This document shows positions 16,272 to 24,367 of a DNA stretch of 48,035 bases, one piece after another. The translations under genes and the position numbers were made by a program. Each line of letters starts with the position of its first letter. Position 1 is the stretch's first letter. The DNA comes from Bacteroidota bacterium (GTDB lineage Bacteria; Bacteroidota; Bacteroidia; Bacteroidales; VadinHA17): assembly GCA_029552825.1 (NCBI GenBank), contig JAKPDL010000167.1:1-48035 (forward strand). The letters run 5' to 3'. Below the pieces are notes generated by a model. That model was not told where the DNA came from, did no database searches, and saw only the letters and a list, made by a program, of their open reading frames with translations.

Positions 16272-17243
16272 TTATTGTGACCAGGGTGCGGGTTTTCTGT
16301 CCCACCTGTGTTTCTTCAGTTCCTGTATTAAATCTAGGCTGAGGGGACCTGCGTCGCTTGTTTTAAGGTTACTGACCACATGTGAGGTTTTTCGCATACC
16401 AGGTATGGTGGTGCTAACTGTCGGTTCACTCAGTATGAAACGCAGTGCCATTTCGGGTAGAGTCATTCCAGCTGGCAGTATTTTTTTTAGCTTTTCAACC
16501 CTTTCAACAGTTGGGATCAGATTTTCTGGTACAAAATAGGTATTTCTCCAGTCTCCTTCAGGCCATTTTGAGTCCCGTGTAAGAGTGCCTGTCAGGGAGC
16601 CTTCGTCGAAGGGTACTCTGGCGATGACGCCCACGTTCATTTCGCGGCAGGCCGGGAAGAGTTCATCTTCAGGATTCTGGTCGAAAATGTTATATATAAC
16701 CTGAACAGTGTCTATCAGTCCGCTCTTTACTGCTCTGATGCCGTTCCATGGTTCCCACCGATTCAGGCTTATGCCTATAGCATGAAAAAGCCCCTGACTT
16801 TTCAGGTCGGTCATTTTCTTCAGCAGCCGGTCGTCATCGAGCCATTTGTCGTTCCATGTATGAATCTGTACAAGATCAAACGAACTGAAGCCTGCATTTT
16901 TAAGACTTTTCTCAACATATTCTTCTATATGGTCGGGTGGATAACAGTCATCAACCGCATATTCATCCCTTGCCGGCCATTTAAGATTTTTGGGCGGTAT
17001 TTTCGTTGCTGTGTAGAGCTTCTTATCACTGTTAGCTCTCACAAGCTCTCCGAGCATTGCTTCACTCTTACCGTTGCCGTATGCATAGGCAGTGTCGAAA
17101 AAATTACAACCCATGTCAACTGCCATCTGAAGTGCACGAAAGGTTTCTTCATCGTCGGAGCCTGACCATCCTGCCAGACCCCACATGCCATAACCTATTT
17201 CGCTAACTTCCCATCCTGTTCTTCCAAGTTTTCGATATTTCAT
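16272..17243 (-). CDS. Aldo/keto reductase
   Basis: This 323-residue NADPH-dependent (alpha/beta)8 oxidoreductase has the catalytic tetrad visible: Asp50 and Tyr55 in FFDTAYAYG, Lys81 in TATKIPP and His128 in VQIHTW. The C-terminal cofactor motif (TTIPGMRKTSHVVSNL) is also present. There is no signal peptide, so it is cytoplasmic. It lies immediately upstream of the exported amidase on the - strand with an 11-base gap. The substrate is not inferable. Three direct AGATAAATT repeats lie just upstream, at 17273-17314, and could be a regulator site. Confidence 0.93.
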   Translation of the reverse strand: MKYRKLGRTGWEVSEIGYGMWGLAGWSGSDDEETFRALQMAVDMGCNFFDTAYAYGNGKSEAMLGELVRANSDKKLYTATKIPPKNLKWPARDEYAVDDCYPPDHIEEYVEKSLKNAGFSSFDLVQIHTWNDKWLDDDRLLKKMTDLKSQGLFHAIGISLNRWEPWNGIRAVKSGLIDTVQVIYNIFDQNPEDELFPACREMNVGVIARVPFDEGSLTGTLTRDSKWPEGDWRNTYFVPENLIPTVERVEKLKKILPAGMTLPEMALRFILSEPTVSTTIPGMRKTSHVVSNLKTSDAGPLSLDLIQELKKHRWDRKPAPWSQ

Positions 17244-17581
17244 AAGAATCTATTTTGGTTATTGGATTACTAAGATAAATTTTTCCAGATAAATTTTGAG
17301 TGCGCAGATAAATTAAGTTTAGATTTCTTTCCTGCGATAGTTAAAATCCAGTCGTCTTTGAATCTTTAAGTATTTTGATACTCATCAATATCTCCTCCTG
17401 AAAAAGTCATGTACTCACCCCCCAACCCCCTCTCTACTTCGTAAAGAGGGGGAGTGTATCTGTTGGTATCATGTAAACCTTTTCCAGGACGATACAGTCA
17501 ATTAATCCTGAAACGGGAAAGGGGATTCAGTGGTGAAAACAAAAGAGAGGCTTCTCAGACAGCTCGTACGCTCGCTACAGG
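17244..17581. other. Intergenic region with short repeats and a hairpin
   Basis: No gene was seen. It contains three direct AGATAAATT copies (from 17273, 17287 and 17306), a strong C/G-rich hairpin at 17426-17452, and at about 17561-17580 a partial right-hand piece of the tandem repeat that follows (AGCTCGTACGCTCGCT). Confidence 0.6.
17426..17452. repeat. C/G-rich hairpin, dispersed-repeat type
   Basis: CCCCCTCTCTAC (17426-17437) pairs with GTAAAGAGGGGG (17441-17452) around a TTC loop with a single mismatch. The flanking CACCCCCCAACCCCC resembles the C/G-rich units at 171-246. Confidence 0.7.
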
Positions 17582-17962
17582 CCTGTAAACATCAAAGGGC
17601 TGAATTGCTTCAGCCCTTTGATAACACCCGGGGATTACCTCCGGTGATCCCTTTTACGAACTCCTCGCCCCGGCAGGCAAAATTCAGCTGACGCTGAATC
17701 TTATCAGTTTACAGCCCGTACGCTCGCTCATGCAAGCATGGCTCGCTTTCCGGCCTGTAAACAACAAAGGGCTGAATTGCTTCAGCCCTTTAATAACACC
17801 CGGGGATTACCTTCGGTGATCCCTTTTACGAACTCCTCGCCCCGGCAGGCAAAATTCAGCTGAAGCTGAATTTTATCAGTTTACAGCCCGTACGCTCGCT
17901 CATGCAAGCATGGCTCGCTACCGGCCTGTAAACAACAAAGGGCTGAATTGCTTCAGCCCTTT
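17582..17962. repeat. Tandem repeat of about 171 bp, two full copies plus a partial
   Basis: Copies start at 17582 (172 bp), 17754 (171 bp) and 17925 (partial, about 38 bp), each beginning CCTGTAAAC. The two full copies differ at only a few positions. Each has an 11-bp perfect hairpin with a TTGC loop (17594-17619, 17766-17791, 17937-17962), a GGGATTACC/GGTGATCCC hairpin, an AAAATTCAGC/GCTGAATTTT hairpin, a CATGCAAGCATG palindrome and 8-bp arms GTTTACAG/CTGTAAAC (17707-17714 with 17755-17762; 17879-17886 with 17926-17933). There is no long open frame. The array ends 11 bases from the tRNA-Ser 3' end. Confidence 0.9.
17937..17962 (-). terminator. Intrinsic terminator of tRNA-Ser
   Basis: On the - strand an 11-bp GC-containing stem with a GCAA loop is followed by GTTGTTT. 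It starts 11 bases past the tRNA 3' end. The same hairpin recurs in each tandem repeat copy. Confidence 0.65.
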
Positions 17963-17973
17963 GCCTGCCGGGG

Positions 17974-18062
17974 CGGAGAGAGGGGGATTCGAACCCCCGG
18001 TCCCGGTAACCCGAGACGACAGTTTAGCAAACTGTTGGTTTAAGCCACTCACCCATCTCTCC
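17974..18062 (-). tRNA. tRNA-Ser (GCT)
   Basis: Read on the - strand, the 89-nt sequence folds as a class II tRNA. The acceptor GGAGAGA pairs with TCTCTCC and discriminator G73 is typical of Ser. The anticodon stem ACAGT/ACTGT encloses the loop TTGCTAA with anticodon GCT, which reads AGC and AGU. A long variable arm (TCTCGG/CCGGGA) and the T arm GGGGG-TTCGAAT-CCCCC are present. CCA is not encoded. A promoter lies at 18100-18131 and a terminator hairpin at 17937-17962. Confidence 0.97.
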
Positions 18063-18099
18063 CTGGTGTACGACTTATTACTTCTATTATTTCAGGCGA

Positions 18100-18131
18100 C
18101 AAAGGTAAAAAATCAACCTGTATGAACCAAA
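18100..18131 (-). promoter_or_regulatory. Promoter of tRNA-Ser
   Basis: On the - strand a -33 TTTG (18128-18131) and a -7 TACCTTTG (18100-18107) are separated by 20 bases. This fits the Bacteroidota TTTG-N17-23-TAnnTTTG consensus. Transcription would start about 30 nt before the mature tRNA 5' end at 18062. It is the only promoter in the window for which I could find both elements at normal spacing. Confidence 0.7.
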
Positions 18132-18218
18132 TATTTTTAACCTCTACCACCCATCTTATTGCACACGTTACAAACCCCTGAATGCTGATTTTAGTGCCTT
18201 CAGCATTTCTACCGTTTC

Positions 18219-20498
18219 TTATTTAACAAATTGTTTAAGTAATCCTGTCAGATATCTAAAGTTTTCGTGTGTTTCTTCATCAAAATCATCCGCAGTTAAT
18301 TTTCCTGTTTTTATCTCGCTTAACAGGCGGCTCAGTAGGAAATTTCGCGGAAGGCCTTTCTCAGCCATATATACCGAATTTGGAACCGTAATACCTTCAC
18401 GTGTTTTCAGCACATGATTCTTGAAATCGAGTGTTGATAAAAGATCCTCCGCATTAAGAAATTCCGGATCCGTGACGATAACCATTCCATTCTCTTTTTC
18501 TAAGGTACGAAAGATGCTCTCCTTAAGATATTCTTCCATCTTTTTTTCCTTCTCGTTTCCGAAAAGCAATACGGCAAACTTAAGACCCCAACCTAGCATA
18601 ATATTGCACATTAGAGGAATTGTTGATATATCTGTTGAAGGAATGATGTTAATCTTACCCTTGAAATTTGTAATGAGCAGTACAGATGAAAGCATGTAAA
18701 AAGTACCTATATCATTCACAATGAGGTTTATTCTGTCGTATGCAAAACCCTCCGAAGCCAGTCTGTTACCCATTATAGTCTGTAGCGGTGTGAGTGTATC
18801 GGGCGATGCCATAGCCAGTTTCTCAGCATCAAGAATCCGTGTTGCGCTTTTCATATTATCCATGTCATCCCTCTGCACAGCCAGTACACGGTGCAGTTTG
18901 TTTATATCAACCAGATGGGGCGAGTGTGTTGTATAGATAATCTGTATTTTTTCTTTTATGTCTTCAAAAACCTTAAGTACATCTTCCTGCGCCCTGGCAT
19001 GAAGGCTCAAACCTGGTTCATCAATAAGCAGAATCATCGGTTTTGTACTTCTGAGAGCAGCTGCCTTTAACTCCATGTAAAACGAAAGGAACCATCTGAC
19101 TCCCCTGCTACGCTGCTTGGGATAGAGCCTCTCTCCGGCATCTTTAACCCAGAACTCCAGATAAGGCTTGCCTGCTTTATCCCCATAATTTAAACTGTAA
19201 TGATCAAGCTCAAACTGTATCTTGATTTTATTGTTTTTTCCAATCGACTGCTGCCAGAAATCCTGAAAATTAACAGTTAATGTATTATTCAGATTCTCAA
19301 TCTTTTGTTTAAGAATTCTGCTCGAGGTCTGTTGAAAAAACGAATAATCGAGCTGGGCAAGAGTCAGAAAGTTCCTTGCAGCTTTGTATCCTTCAACCTG
19401 ATCATTACCCTTTATTATATCCTCAAGATCAATCCTGTTTGGTAACAGACTTCCAAAATCTTCAAAAAGTTCTATTACCGGGCAATATTCAAAATATTTC
19501 TTCCCCAGCATTTCACTGGTATATTGCGACCTGTACCTCTGAATCGTCTTTTCGACAAGAAGCAAAGCTTCCTCTTCTGTCTTTCCTTCCATAAGATACC
19601 CACAGAAAGCAATATGCTCTTCCAGCTGTGATATCAGTTTTTCCTTCTCCTTTCTGGTATTCCTGTAATCTTCCAGCACTTTTGCCCATTCCGGATCGGA
19701 CGACTTTTCTACAGGCATAAGCAGAAGCGTAAGTTTCTGATGATACTCTTCAAGCTTGCTTGAAAGCTCATTCATCTTTCTCTCAAGTTCTTCCAGACTG
19801 TTTTTAAAATACAAATATTTGGCTCCGGCTTTCTTTACTTTTTCTTTTTTCAGGAGTTCTGCACGAATACGCTGTTCATCCCTGACCAGTTCACTGTACT
19901 GTTTTTTTAATTCTGAAATGCTTATTTCTTCACCTTTAGGCTGTTCCTTATGAAAGAGACGTGTAATAATGCCTCCAGGTGAACCGGAACCAATTCTTTT
20001 TGACAAATCTGTTTTAACGGAAACTATTTCCTTAATAGTATTTTCAAGATTACTTATGGTTTCCAGTTCGGCTTTAAGTTTCTCCTGAACCTCTTCAAGA
20101 TAGAGTTTCCAGGCATTTTCCAGTGAATCGAGGTAATCGCTTATAGCACCGCTTGCCTTTATTACAGAAGTAAAATCGGGCATCCATGTACGTGTGAGAT
20201 CAAGCGAACTGAGTCCGGAAAGAAGCTCCTTAAGCTCAGTCCCGGCATTCCCAGTAATCTCGACCAGCCATCCCTTTTTAACAGAAAACCTGCAGGTAAT
20301 CTCCGGCATTGAAAGGTCGCTTCTCAGCACATCTTCAGATATGACACCAGTATAAAAAGCCCTCAGAGCTTCCAGTACTGATGTCTTCCCCGATTCGTTC
20401 TGCCCTATCAGGCAGGTAATATTATCCGGAGACAGATTCTGCCATTCTGTGTCAACTATCGAACGAAAATTCTTTATCCTGAATGCACAAAGCTTCAT
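18219..20498 (-). CDS. OLD-like AAA ATPase with degenerate TOPRIM-like C terminus
   Basis: The 759-residue ABC/RecF-type ATPase begins with the FRIKNFRSI core. Walker A GQNESGKT is at 32-39, long coiled-coil segments span about 130-310, and Walker B ILLIDEPG has Asp493-Glu494. A TTHSPHLVD His-switch motif follows. This is the N-terminal half of OLD-type nucleases. The C-terminal region has the spacing of a TOPRIM fold, but the expected VEG glutamate reads VND (594-596) and the DxD motif reads FGN (646-648), so metal-dependent nuclease activity is unlikely. It starts 11 bases after the SpoIIE phosphatase gene and is surely co-transcribed. The ATPase is certain. A DNA-repair, sensing or phage-defence role is inference. 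Confidence 0.88.
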   Translation of the reverse strand: MKLCAFRIKNFRSIVDTEWQNLSPDNITCLIGQNESGKTSVLEALRAFYTGVISEDVLRSDLSMPEITCRFSVKKGWLVEITGNAGTELKELLSGLSSLDLTRTWMPDFTSVIKASGAISDYLDSLENAWKLYLEEVQEKLKAELETISNLENTIKEIVSVKTDLSKRIGSGSPGGIITRLFHKEQPKGEEISISELKKQYSELVRDEQRIRAELLKKEKVKKAGAKYLYFKNSLEELERKMNELSSKLEEYHQKLTLLLMPVEKSSDPEWAKVLEDYRNTRKEKEKLISQLEEHIAFCGYLMEGKTEEEALLLVEKTIQRYRSQYTSEMLGKKYFEYCPVIELFEDFGSLLPNRIDLEDIIKGNDQVEGYKAARNFLTLAQLDYSFFQQTSSRILKQKIENLNNTLTVNFQDFWQQSIGKNNKIKIQFELDHYSLNYGDKAGKPYLEFWVKDAGERLYPKQRSRGVRWFLSFYMELKAAALRSTKPMILLIDEPGLSLHARAQEDVLKVFEDIKEKIQIIYTTHSPHLVDINKLHRVLAVQRDDMDNMKSATRILDAEKLAMASPDTLTPLQTIMGNRLASEGFAYDRINLIVNDIGTFYMLSSVLLITNFKGKINIIPSTDISTIPLMCNIMLGWGLKFAVLLFGNEKEKKMEEYLKESIFRTLEKENGMVIVTDPEFLNAEDLLSTLDFKNHVLKTREGITVPNSVYMAEKGLPRNFLLSRLLSEIKTGKLTADDFDEETHENFRYLTGLLKQFVK

Positions 20499-20509
20499 GA
20501 AAAACTTAT

Positions 20510-21328
20510 TTACAGTTTAAATCCGAATACCAGAACATCGTCTATTTGTGTCATATTCCCTTTCCACTCGTAATATTTTTTTTCCAGATATGCCTTCTGC
20601 GCCGACATCTCCGGAATGCCTGACGCAATTTCGAGAATTTTTCTGAAATTTTTATTCTTCAGCTTTTTATTCGTCTTTTCCCCGAACTGATCGGCAAAAC
20701 CATCGGAAAACAAATAGAATTGATCATCCGGAAATATATCTATATAATTATTCTTGAAAGCCCTTTCAGCAACAGGTGCAAGCCCGATTGTCATGAAATC
20801 AGGTTTGTATTCGATTATATGCCCGTTACGCACAACGACAAGAGGCCTGTTTGCTCCCGCATATTGCATCTTACCCGTCTGATATTCAACTATACACAGT
20901 GCAATATCAATGCTGTCTTTTGTCTCTGCCCTGTCGCCTGTCTGATGTAAGGCCTTCATCACTTTCTCCCTCATCAGATTCAATACCCTGTTGGCTTTTA
21001 CTGCTCTTACCGATTGAAGTATTTCGTTAAGGAAACTTATTCCCAGAATACTCAGCAGGGCACCAGGAACACCATGTCCGGTACAGTCACCCGCTGCCAG
21101 ACACAAATATTCTTTCCCGGGAAAAGCATAATAGAAATCTCCGCTTACAATATCACGGGGAAGAAACATTACGAAATAATCTTTCAGAACTCCAGCAAGC
21201 AGTTCATCATCAGGCATCAGTGCATGTTGAATCATGCCTGCATATCTCAGACTTGCCAGGTGTTCATCAAGTGCCTGAAGACCTGCCTGGGAAATAATTT
21301 CTGCCTGCTTTGACCTTAGATCAAACAT
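20510..21328 (-). CDS. SpoIIE/RsbU-type PP2C protein phosphatase without sensor domain
   Basis: The 272-residue Ser/Thr phosphatase of the SpoIIE class dephosphorylates proteins such as anti-sigma antagonists. The entry segment IQHALMPDDE is typical of RsbU-like proteins. Metal-binding motifs are complete: VSGDFYY, AAGDCTGHGVPGALLS, DSIDIALC, LFSDGFADQFG and QIDDVLVFGF. Unlike most family members it has only about 40 residues before the catalytic domain, so no PAS, GAF, TPR or HAMP sensor is attached. No cognate anti-sigma kinase or STAS antagonist gene is nearby. The only partner is the AAA ATPase 11 bases downstream, which may supply the sensing or be the target. Confidence 0.92.
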   Translation of the reverse strand: MFDLRSKQAEIISQAGLQALDEHLASLRYAGMIQHALMPDDELLAGVLKDYFVMFLPRDIVSGDFYYAFPGKEYLCLAAGDCTGHGVPGALLSILGISFLNEILQSVRAVKANRVLNLMREKVMKALHQTGDRAETKDSIDIALCIVEYQTGKMQYAGANRPLVVVRNGHIIEYKPDFMTIGLAPVAERAFKNNYIDIFPDDQFYLFSDGFADQFGEKTNKKLKNKNFRKILEIASGIPEMSAQKAYLEKKYYEWKGNMTQIDDVLVFGFKL

Positions 21329-21466
21329 CCCTTCAAAAACAAAAAGTTAAATTTACATTATTATTCTTTAATAACTATAAATCAGTGTAAACGTATTGTT
21401 ATTTTCTTGCATTTACCCACTCACCTTTTCACCTCTTTAATAAAATCATATAGAAAAACTTTCTTA

Positions 21467-22873
21467 CTACTTTCTTATAAGCAGTGCAACATTCTCCACA
21501 TGCTGTGTCTGTGGAAACATATCGACCGGCTGGATAGAGTCCACCAAATATTTCTCCGATAGAAGCTGAATATCCCTTGCCTGGGTTGCAGGATTGCAGC
21601 TTACGTACACAATCCTTTCAGGTGCAGCTTTGAGAATTGCCATCACAACATCTTTATGCATTCCCGACCTTGGAGGATCAGTAATAACAACATCCGGCCC
21701 GCCCATTTTGCCAAATAATCCTTCCGAAAGTAATTCTTTAATATCTCCCTCAATAAATGTCACATTGTCAAGGTTATTTATTTCAGCATTTATTCTGGCA
21801 TCATCAATAGCTTCCCTCACGTATTCAAGGCCTATCACACTGCGAGAAGATCGTGCAAGAAAACATGCAATTGTCCCCGTACCTGAGTACAGGTCGTAAA
21901 CAATCTCCTTTCCGGTAAGCGCGGCCATCTGCTTGACAGTCTCATACAACCTGATGGCTTGCCTTGTATTAGTCTGATAAAATGATTTCGGACCTATCCT
22001 GAACTTTAAATCATTCATCTCTTCGGTAAGATAAGCATCACCACTATGCAGCAGCACCTCCTGATCAGTTATTGTGTCATTTTTCTTTTTGTTTATTATG
22101 TACATCAGGGATGCAATATCAGGGAACTCTTTTCTGAGAAACTCAAGCACACCTTTAACTTTTTCCTCTTCGTGCTCATGAAAAACAACAATAACCATTA
22201 CCCTGCCTCCGAGTGTATTCCTTATTATAAGATTTCTGAGAAAGCCTCTGTGTTCCTTCAGGTTATAGAATGATAGTCCAAGTGTTTTTGCATAATCTCT
22301 CAGAGCATTTCTAATCAGATTTGTTGGTTCCGGCTGAAGGTGGCATTTGTAGATATCAATCACTCTGTCGAAATGTCCGGGTTTATGAAAGCCAAGTGCA
22401 TTGTGGCGACTCAGAGTTTGTCCGGTTTTTATTTCTTCATCAGTAAGCCATTTTCTTTCCGAGAATGTATATTCCAGCTTGTTTCTGTAATAGTACTGTT
22501 GAGGCGAGCCAAGTATCTGATGCGATTCCCTGATTTCAGCTTTTGCTATTCTTTCCATCGCATCTTTAACTGATTTCTCCTTGAAGAACAACTGTTTTTC
22601 ATATTTCAGGCACTGCCATGAACATCCCCCGCATACGCCGAAATGTTCGCACAGAGGGGGCTTTCTGTCGGGTGACATTTTATGGAATTTAACCGGAACC
22701 CCTTCGAGATAATTTCTCTTCCTGCGGACAATCTGTATGTCGGCGACATCACCGGGTACTGCCCCTGGAAGAAAAATCACCAGGCTGCCGGCTTTTGCCA
22801 CAGCAATGCCGCCGGCTCCTATATCTGTAACCTCAACTTTTTCGTATACAGAAAGATATTTTCCCCCTCCCAC
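21467..22873 (-). CDS. rlmD: 23S rRNA (uracil-5-)-methyltransferase, RlmD-type
   Basis: This SAM-dependent enzyme methylates C5 of a 23S rRNA uridine (U1939 in E. coli). The 468 residues comprise an N-terminal TRAM domain (about 10-65), a [4Fe-4S] site with Cys75, Cys81 and Cys84 (CEHFGVCGGC) plus a later Cys in YKCHLQ, the SAM loop DLYSGTGTI, the DPPRSGM motif and the catalytic Cys in VSCNPATQARD. The start is a GTG; no in-frame ATG lies upstream before an in-frame TAA. RlmC/RlmD/TrmA paralogues are hard to separate by eye, so the exact target uridine is an inference. It begins 19 bases after the lipase-like gene. Confidence 0.92.
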   Translation of the reverse strand: MGGGKYLSVYEKVEVTDIGAGGIAVAKAGSLVIFLPGAVPGDVADIQIVRRKRNYLEGVPVKFHKMSPDRKPPLCEHFGVCGGCSWQCLKYEKQLFFKEKSVKDAMERIAKAEIRESHQILGSPQQYYYRNKLEYTFSERKWLTDEEIKTGQTLSRHNALGFHKPGHFDRVIDIYKCHLQPEPTNLIRNALRDYAKTLGLSFYNLKEHRGFLRNLIIRNTLGGRVMVIVVFHEHEEEKVKGVLEFLRKEFPDIASLMYIINKKKNDTITDQEVLLHSGDAYLTEEMNDLKFRIGPKSFYQTNTRQAIRLYETVKQMAALTGKEIVYDLYSGTGTIACFLARSSRSVIGLEYVREAIDDARINAEINNLDNVTFIEGDIKELLSEGLFGKMGGPDVVITDPPRSGMHKDVVMAILKAAPERIVYVSCNPATQARDIQLLSEKYLVDSIQPVDMFPQTQHVENVALLIRK

Positions 22874-22892
22874 TGCAAAAAGACTATTTTTT

Positions 22893-24122
22893 TCAGTTTA
22901 ATCGCGAATGTATATCATTAATAAAAAGGAGTCCCTTGATTATTGCTGGTGCAGCAGCATCACCATGGTCGAGCCCCTCAAGTATTTCTTTTTTGACAGT
23001 CTCAGTAGAACTGCCGGCAGAAATCATAGCTGAATAAAAATATTCTGTCACCTGCGGGTTTACCTGAGTATCGCTGCCCCCATGAAGCATATATAGAGGC
23101 TTCATGGTTTTCCATGCCTGTATACTGTTCGAAACCAGAGCATTTCTGACCGGTTCATACTTCGAATCACTCTTAAATCCTGCAAGAAACTCTGCTGTTA
23201 AAAGATCCGGAACAGAGGTGGTAAGCTGTGAATTTATCTGTCCGAAGTCCTGCTTGCCGTTGAAAAGTAACGGTAATTTTGAAGCATATGGCTCTTTCAG
23301 GATGTCAGTAACCGGATTGGTAAACTGATTATATGCCTTATAGGCGTTAATGATGTAACAGATATAAACAGGCATCGGATAAACTGTCACGTCTGTCATG
23401 TTCGATAAAAGGAAATAGAGGTCATATGGCCCGGCACCACATACGCTTCCAGCCAGATTGAACTCATTCCCATACTCATTTTCCATTGCATTATGCATCG
23501 CCATTGTTGCCCATCCCCCCTGTGAATATCCGATAAAATAATATTCATTTTTTACTTCAATGTTTCTTATTTCATTTCCTGCTGCTTCCTTGACGGCACG
23601 AAGCATGTCGATAATCGACCTCACTGTAGGTTCTTTTACAAGATAAGGATGCGCGACCGAAGCCGAAGCACCAAAGCCGGGATAATCTGGTAAAAGAACT
23701 ATATACCCCATGGATGCAATGATCTCAATCATCTGGTACTGCGGATTTACGAAGAAGTTCGAAGGTGCATAGGCATCAACGGTGTTAGTTCCGTTCTGGA
23801 AGCTAATCACAGGATAACTTCCAGACAACTGGGGCACACACATAAGCCCGGAAGCTTTTATCTTCTTTGTACCGATATCAGTTGTATAAAAAATTATATA
23901 AACATCAACCCCAACAGAAATAAAAGGCTTAACCGCACTGATTTCAGGATAATATGATACCGCGTTATCCAGTAGTGTATTGATATACTGCGTGGTATAA
24001 CTCGTGGCTTTTTCAGTGGAAACAAGATAACTGTAGGGAGATTCTTCTTCCTTTTTACACGATGAAACCAGAAAAAGGAAAAGCAGAATCTGAAATCCGG
24101 TAAACCACAATTTCCTGTTCAT
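22893..24122 (-). CDS. Secreted lipase-like alpha/beta hydrolase, lipoprotein
   Basis: The 409-residue lipoprotein precursor has lipobox VSSC with lipidated Cys22, followed by the acidic linker KKEEESP that often signals surface export in Bacteroidota. The alpha/beta hydrolase fold has the nucleophile elbow GYSQGG with Ser200, an Asp in the GGSDTQVNP loop and a His in LDHGDAA, a complete triad. The layout resembles fungal-type secretory lipases (LIP family), which have a long lid region after the elbow. It should hydrolyse esters or lipids at the cell surface. It precedes rlmD by 19 bases on the - strand, probably only by proximity. Confidence 0.88.
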   Translation of the reverse strand: MNRKLWFTGFQILLFLFLVSSCKKEEESPYSYLVSTEKATSYTTQYINTLLDNAVSYYPEISAVKPFISVGVDVYIIFYTTDIGTKKIKASGLMCVPQLSGSYPVISFQNGTNTVDAYAPSNFFVNPQYQMIEIIASMGYIVLLPDYPGFGASASVAHPYLVKEPTVRSIIDMLRAVKEAAGNEIRNIEVKNEYYFIGYSQGGWATMAMHNAMENEYGNEFNLAGSVCGAGPYDLYFLLSNMTDVTVYPMPVYICYIINAYKAYNQFTNPVTDILKEPYASKLPLLFNGKQDFGQINSQLTTSVPDLLTAEFLAGFKSDSKYEPVRNALVSNSIQAWKTMKPLYMLHGGSDTQVNPQVTEYFYSAMISAGSSTETVKKEILEGLDHGDAAAPAIIKGLLFINDIHSRLN

Positions 24123-24342
24123 ATTATTTTGCTGATTATCAATTTGTTATAAAATATTGTTTACCACCACCTTACATCACTCCCTGATAAATTAATAATG
24201 AGATATTTACAATTCTCTTATTTACTCATAAAATTAAAATACAAGAACTTGATAATTAATTATTAAACCTTTTATTTCTATTTATAAACCAGGAGCCTCT
24301 GTTAATTATTAACCCGGTAGCAAAGTTACACAAAGCATTTCA

Positions 24343-24350
24343 TATATTTG
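24343..24350 (+). promoter_or_regulatory. -7 box for ABC-F operon (TATATTTG)
   Basis: TATATTTG matches TAnnTTTG and lies 17 bases upstream of the ATG at 24368, predicting a leader of about 12 nt. No clear -33 element was found. Confidence 0.45.
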
Positions 24351-24367
24351 CCCTTTTCAATCAGGTG

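Noticed and set aside
17582-17962. CRISPR array or integron attC sites
   Set aside because: Period of about 171 bp with whole-unit identity, no short repeats with unique spacers, no cas or integrase genes, and the arms do not match attC core sites.
17550-18062. Integrative element attachment site at tRNA-Ser
   Set aside because: No duplicated tRNA 3' segment long enough to be an att site was found, and no integrase gene is present. The weak T-arm resemblance inside the repeat is too poor to support it.
17910-18125. A 71-codon + strand open frame across the tRNA-Ser gene (contains GGFEPPVPVTRDDSLANC)
   Set aside because: It is the antisense reading of tRNA-Ser, a well-known spurious ORF type. 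The tRNA structure, promoter and terminator explain the sequence.
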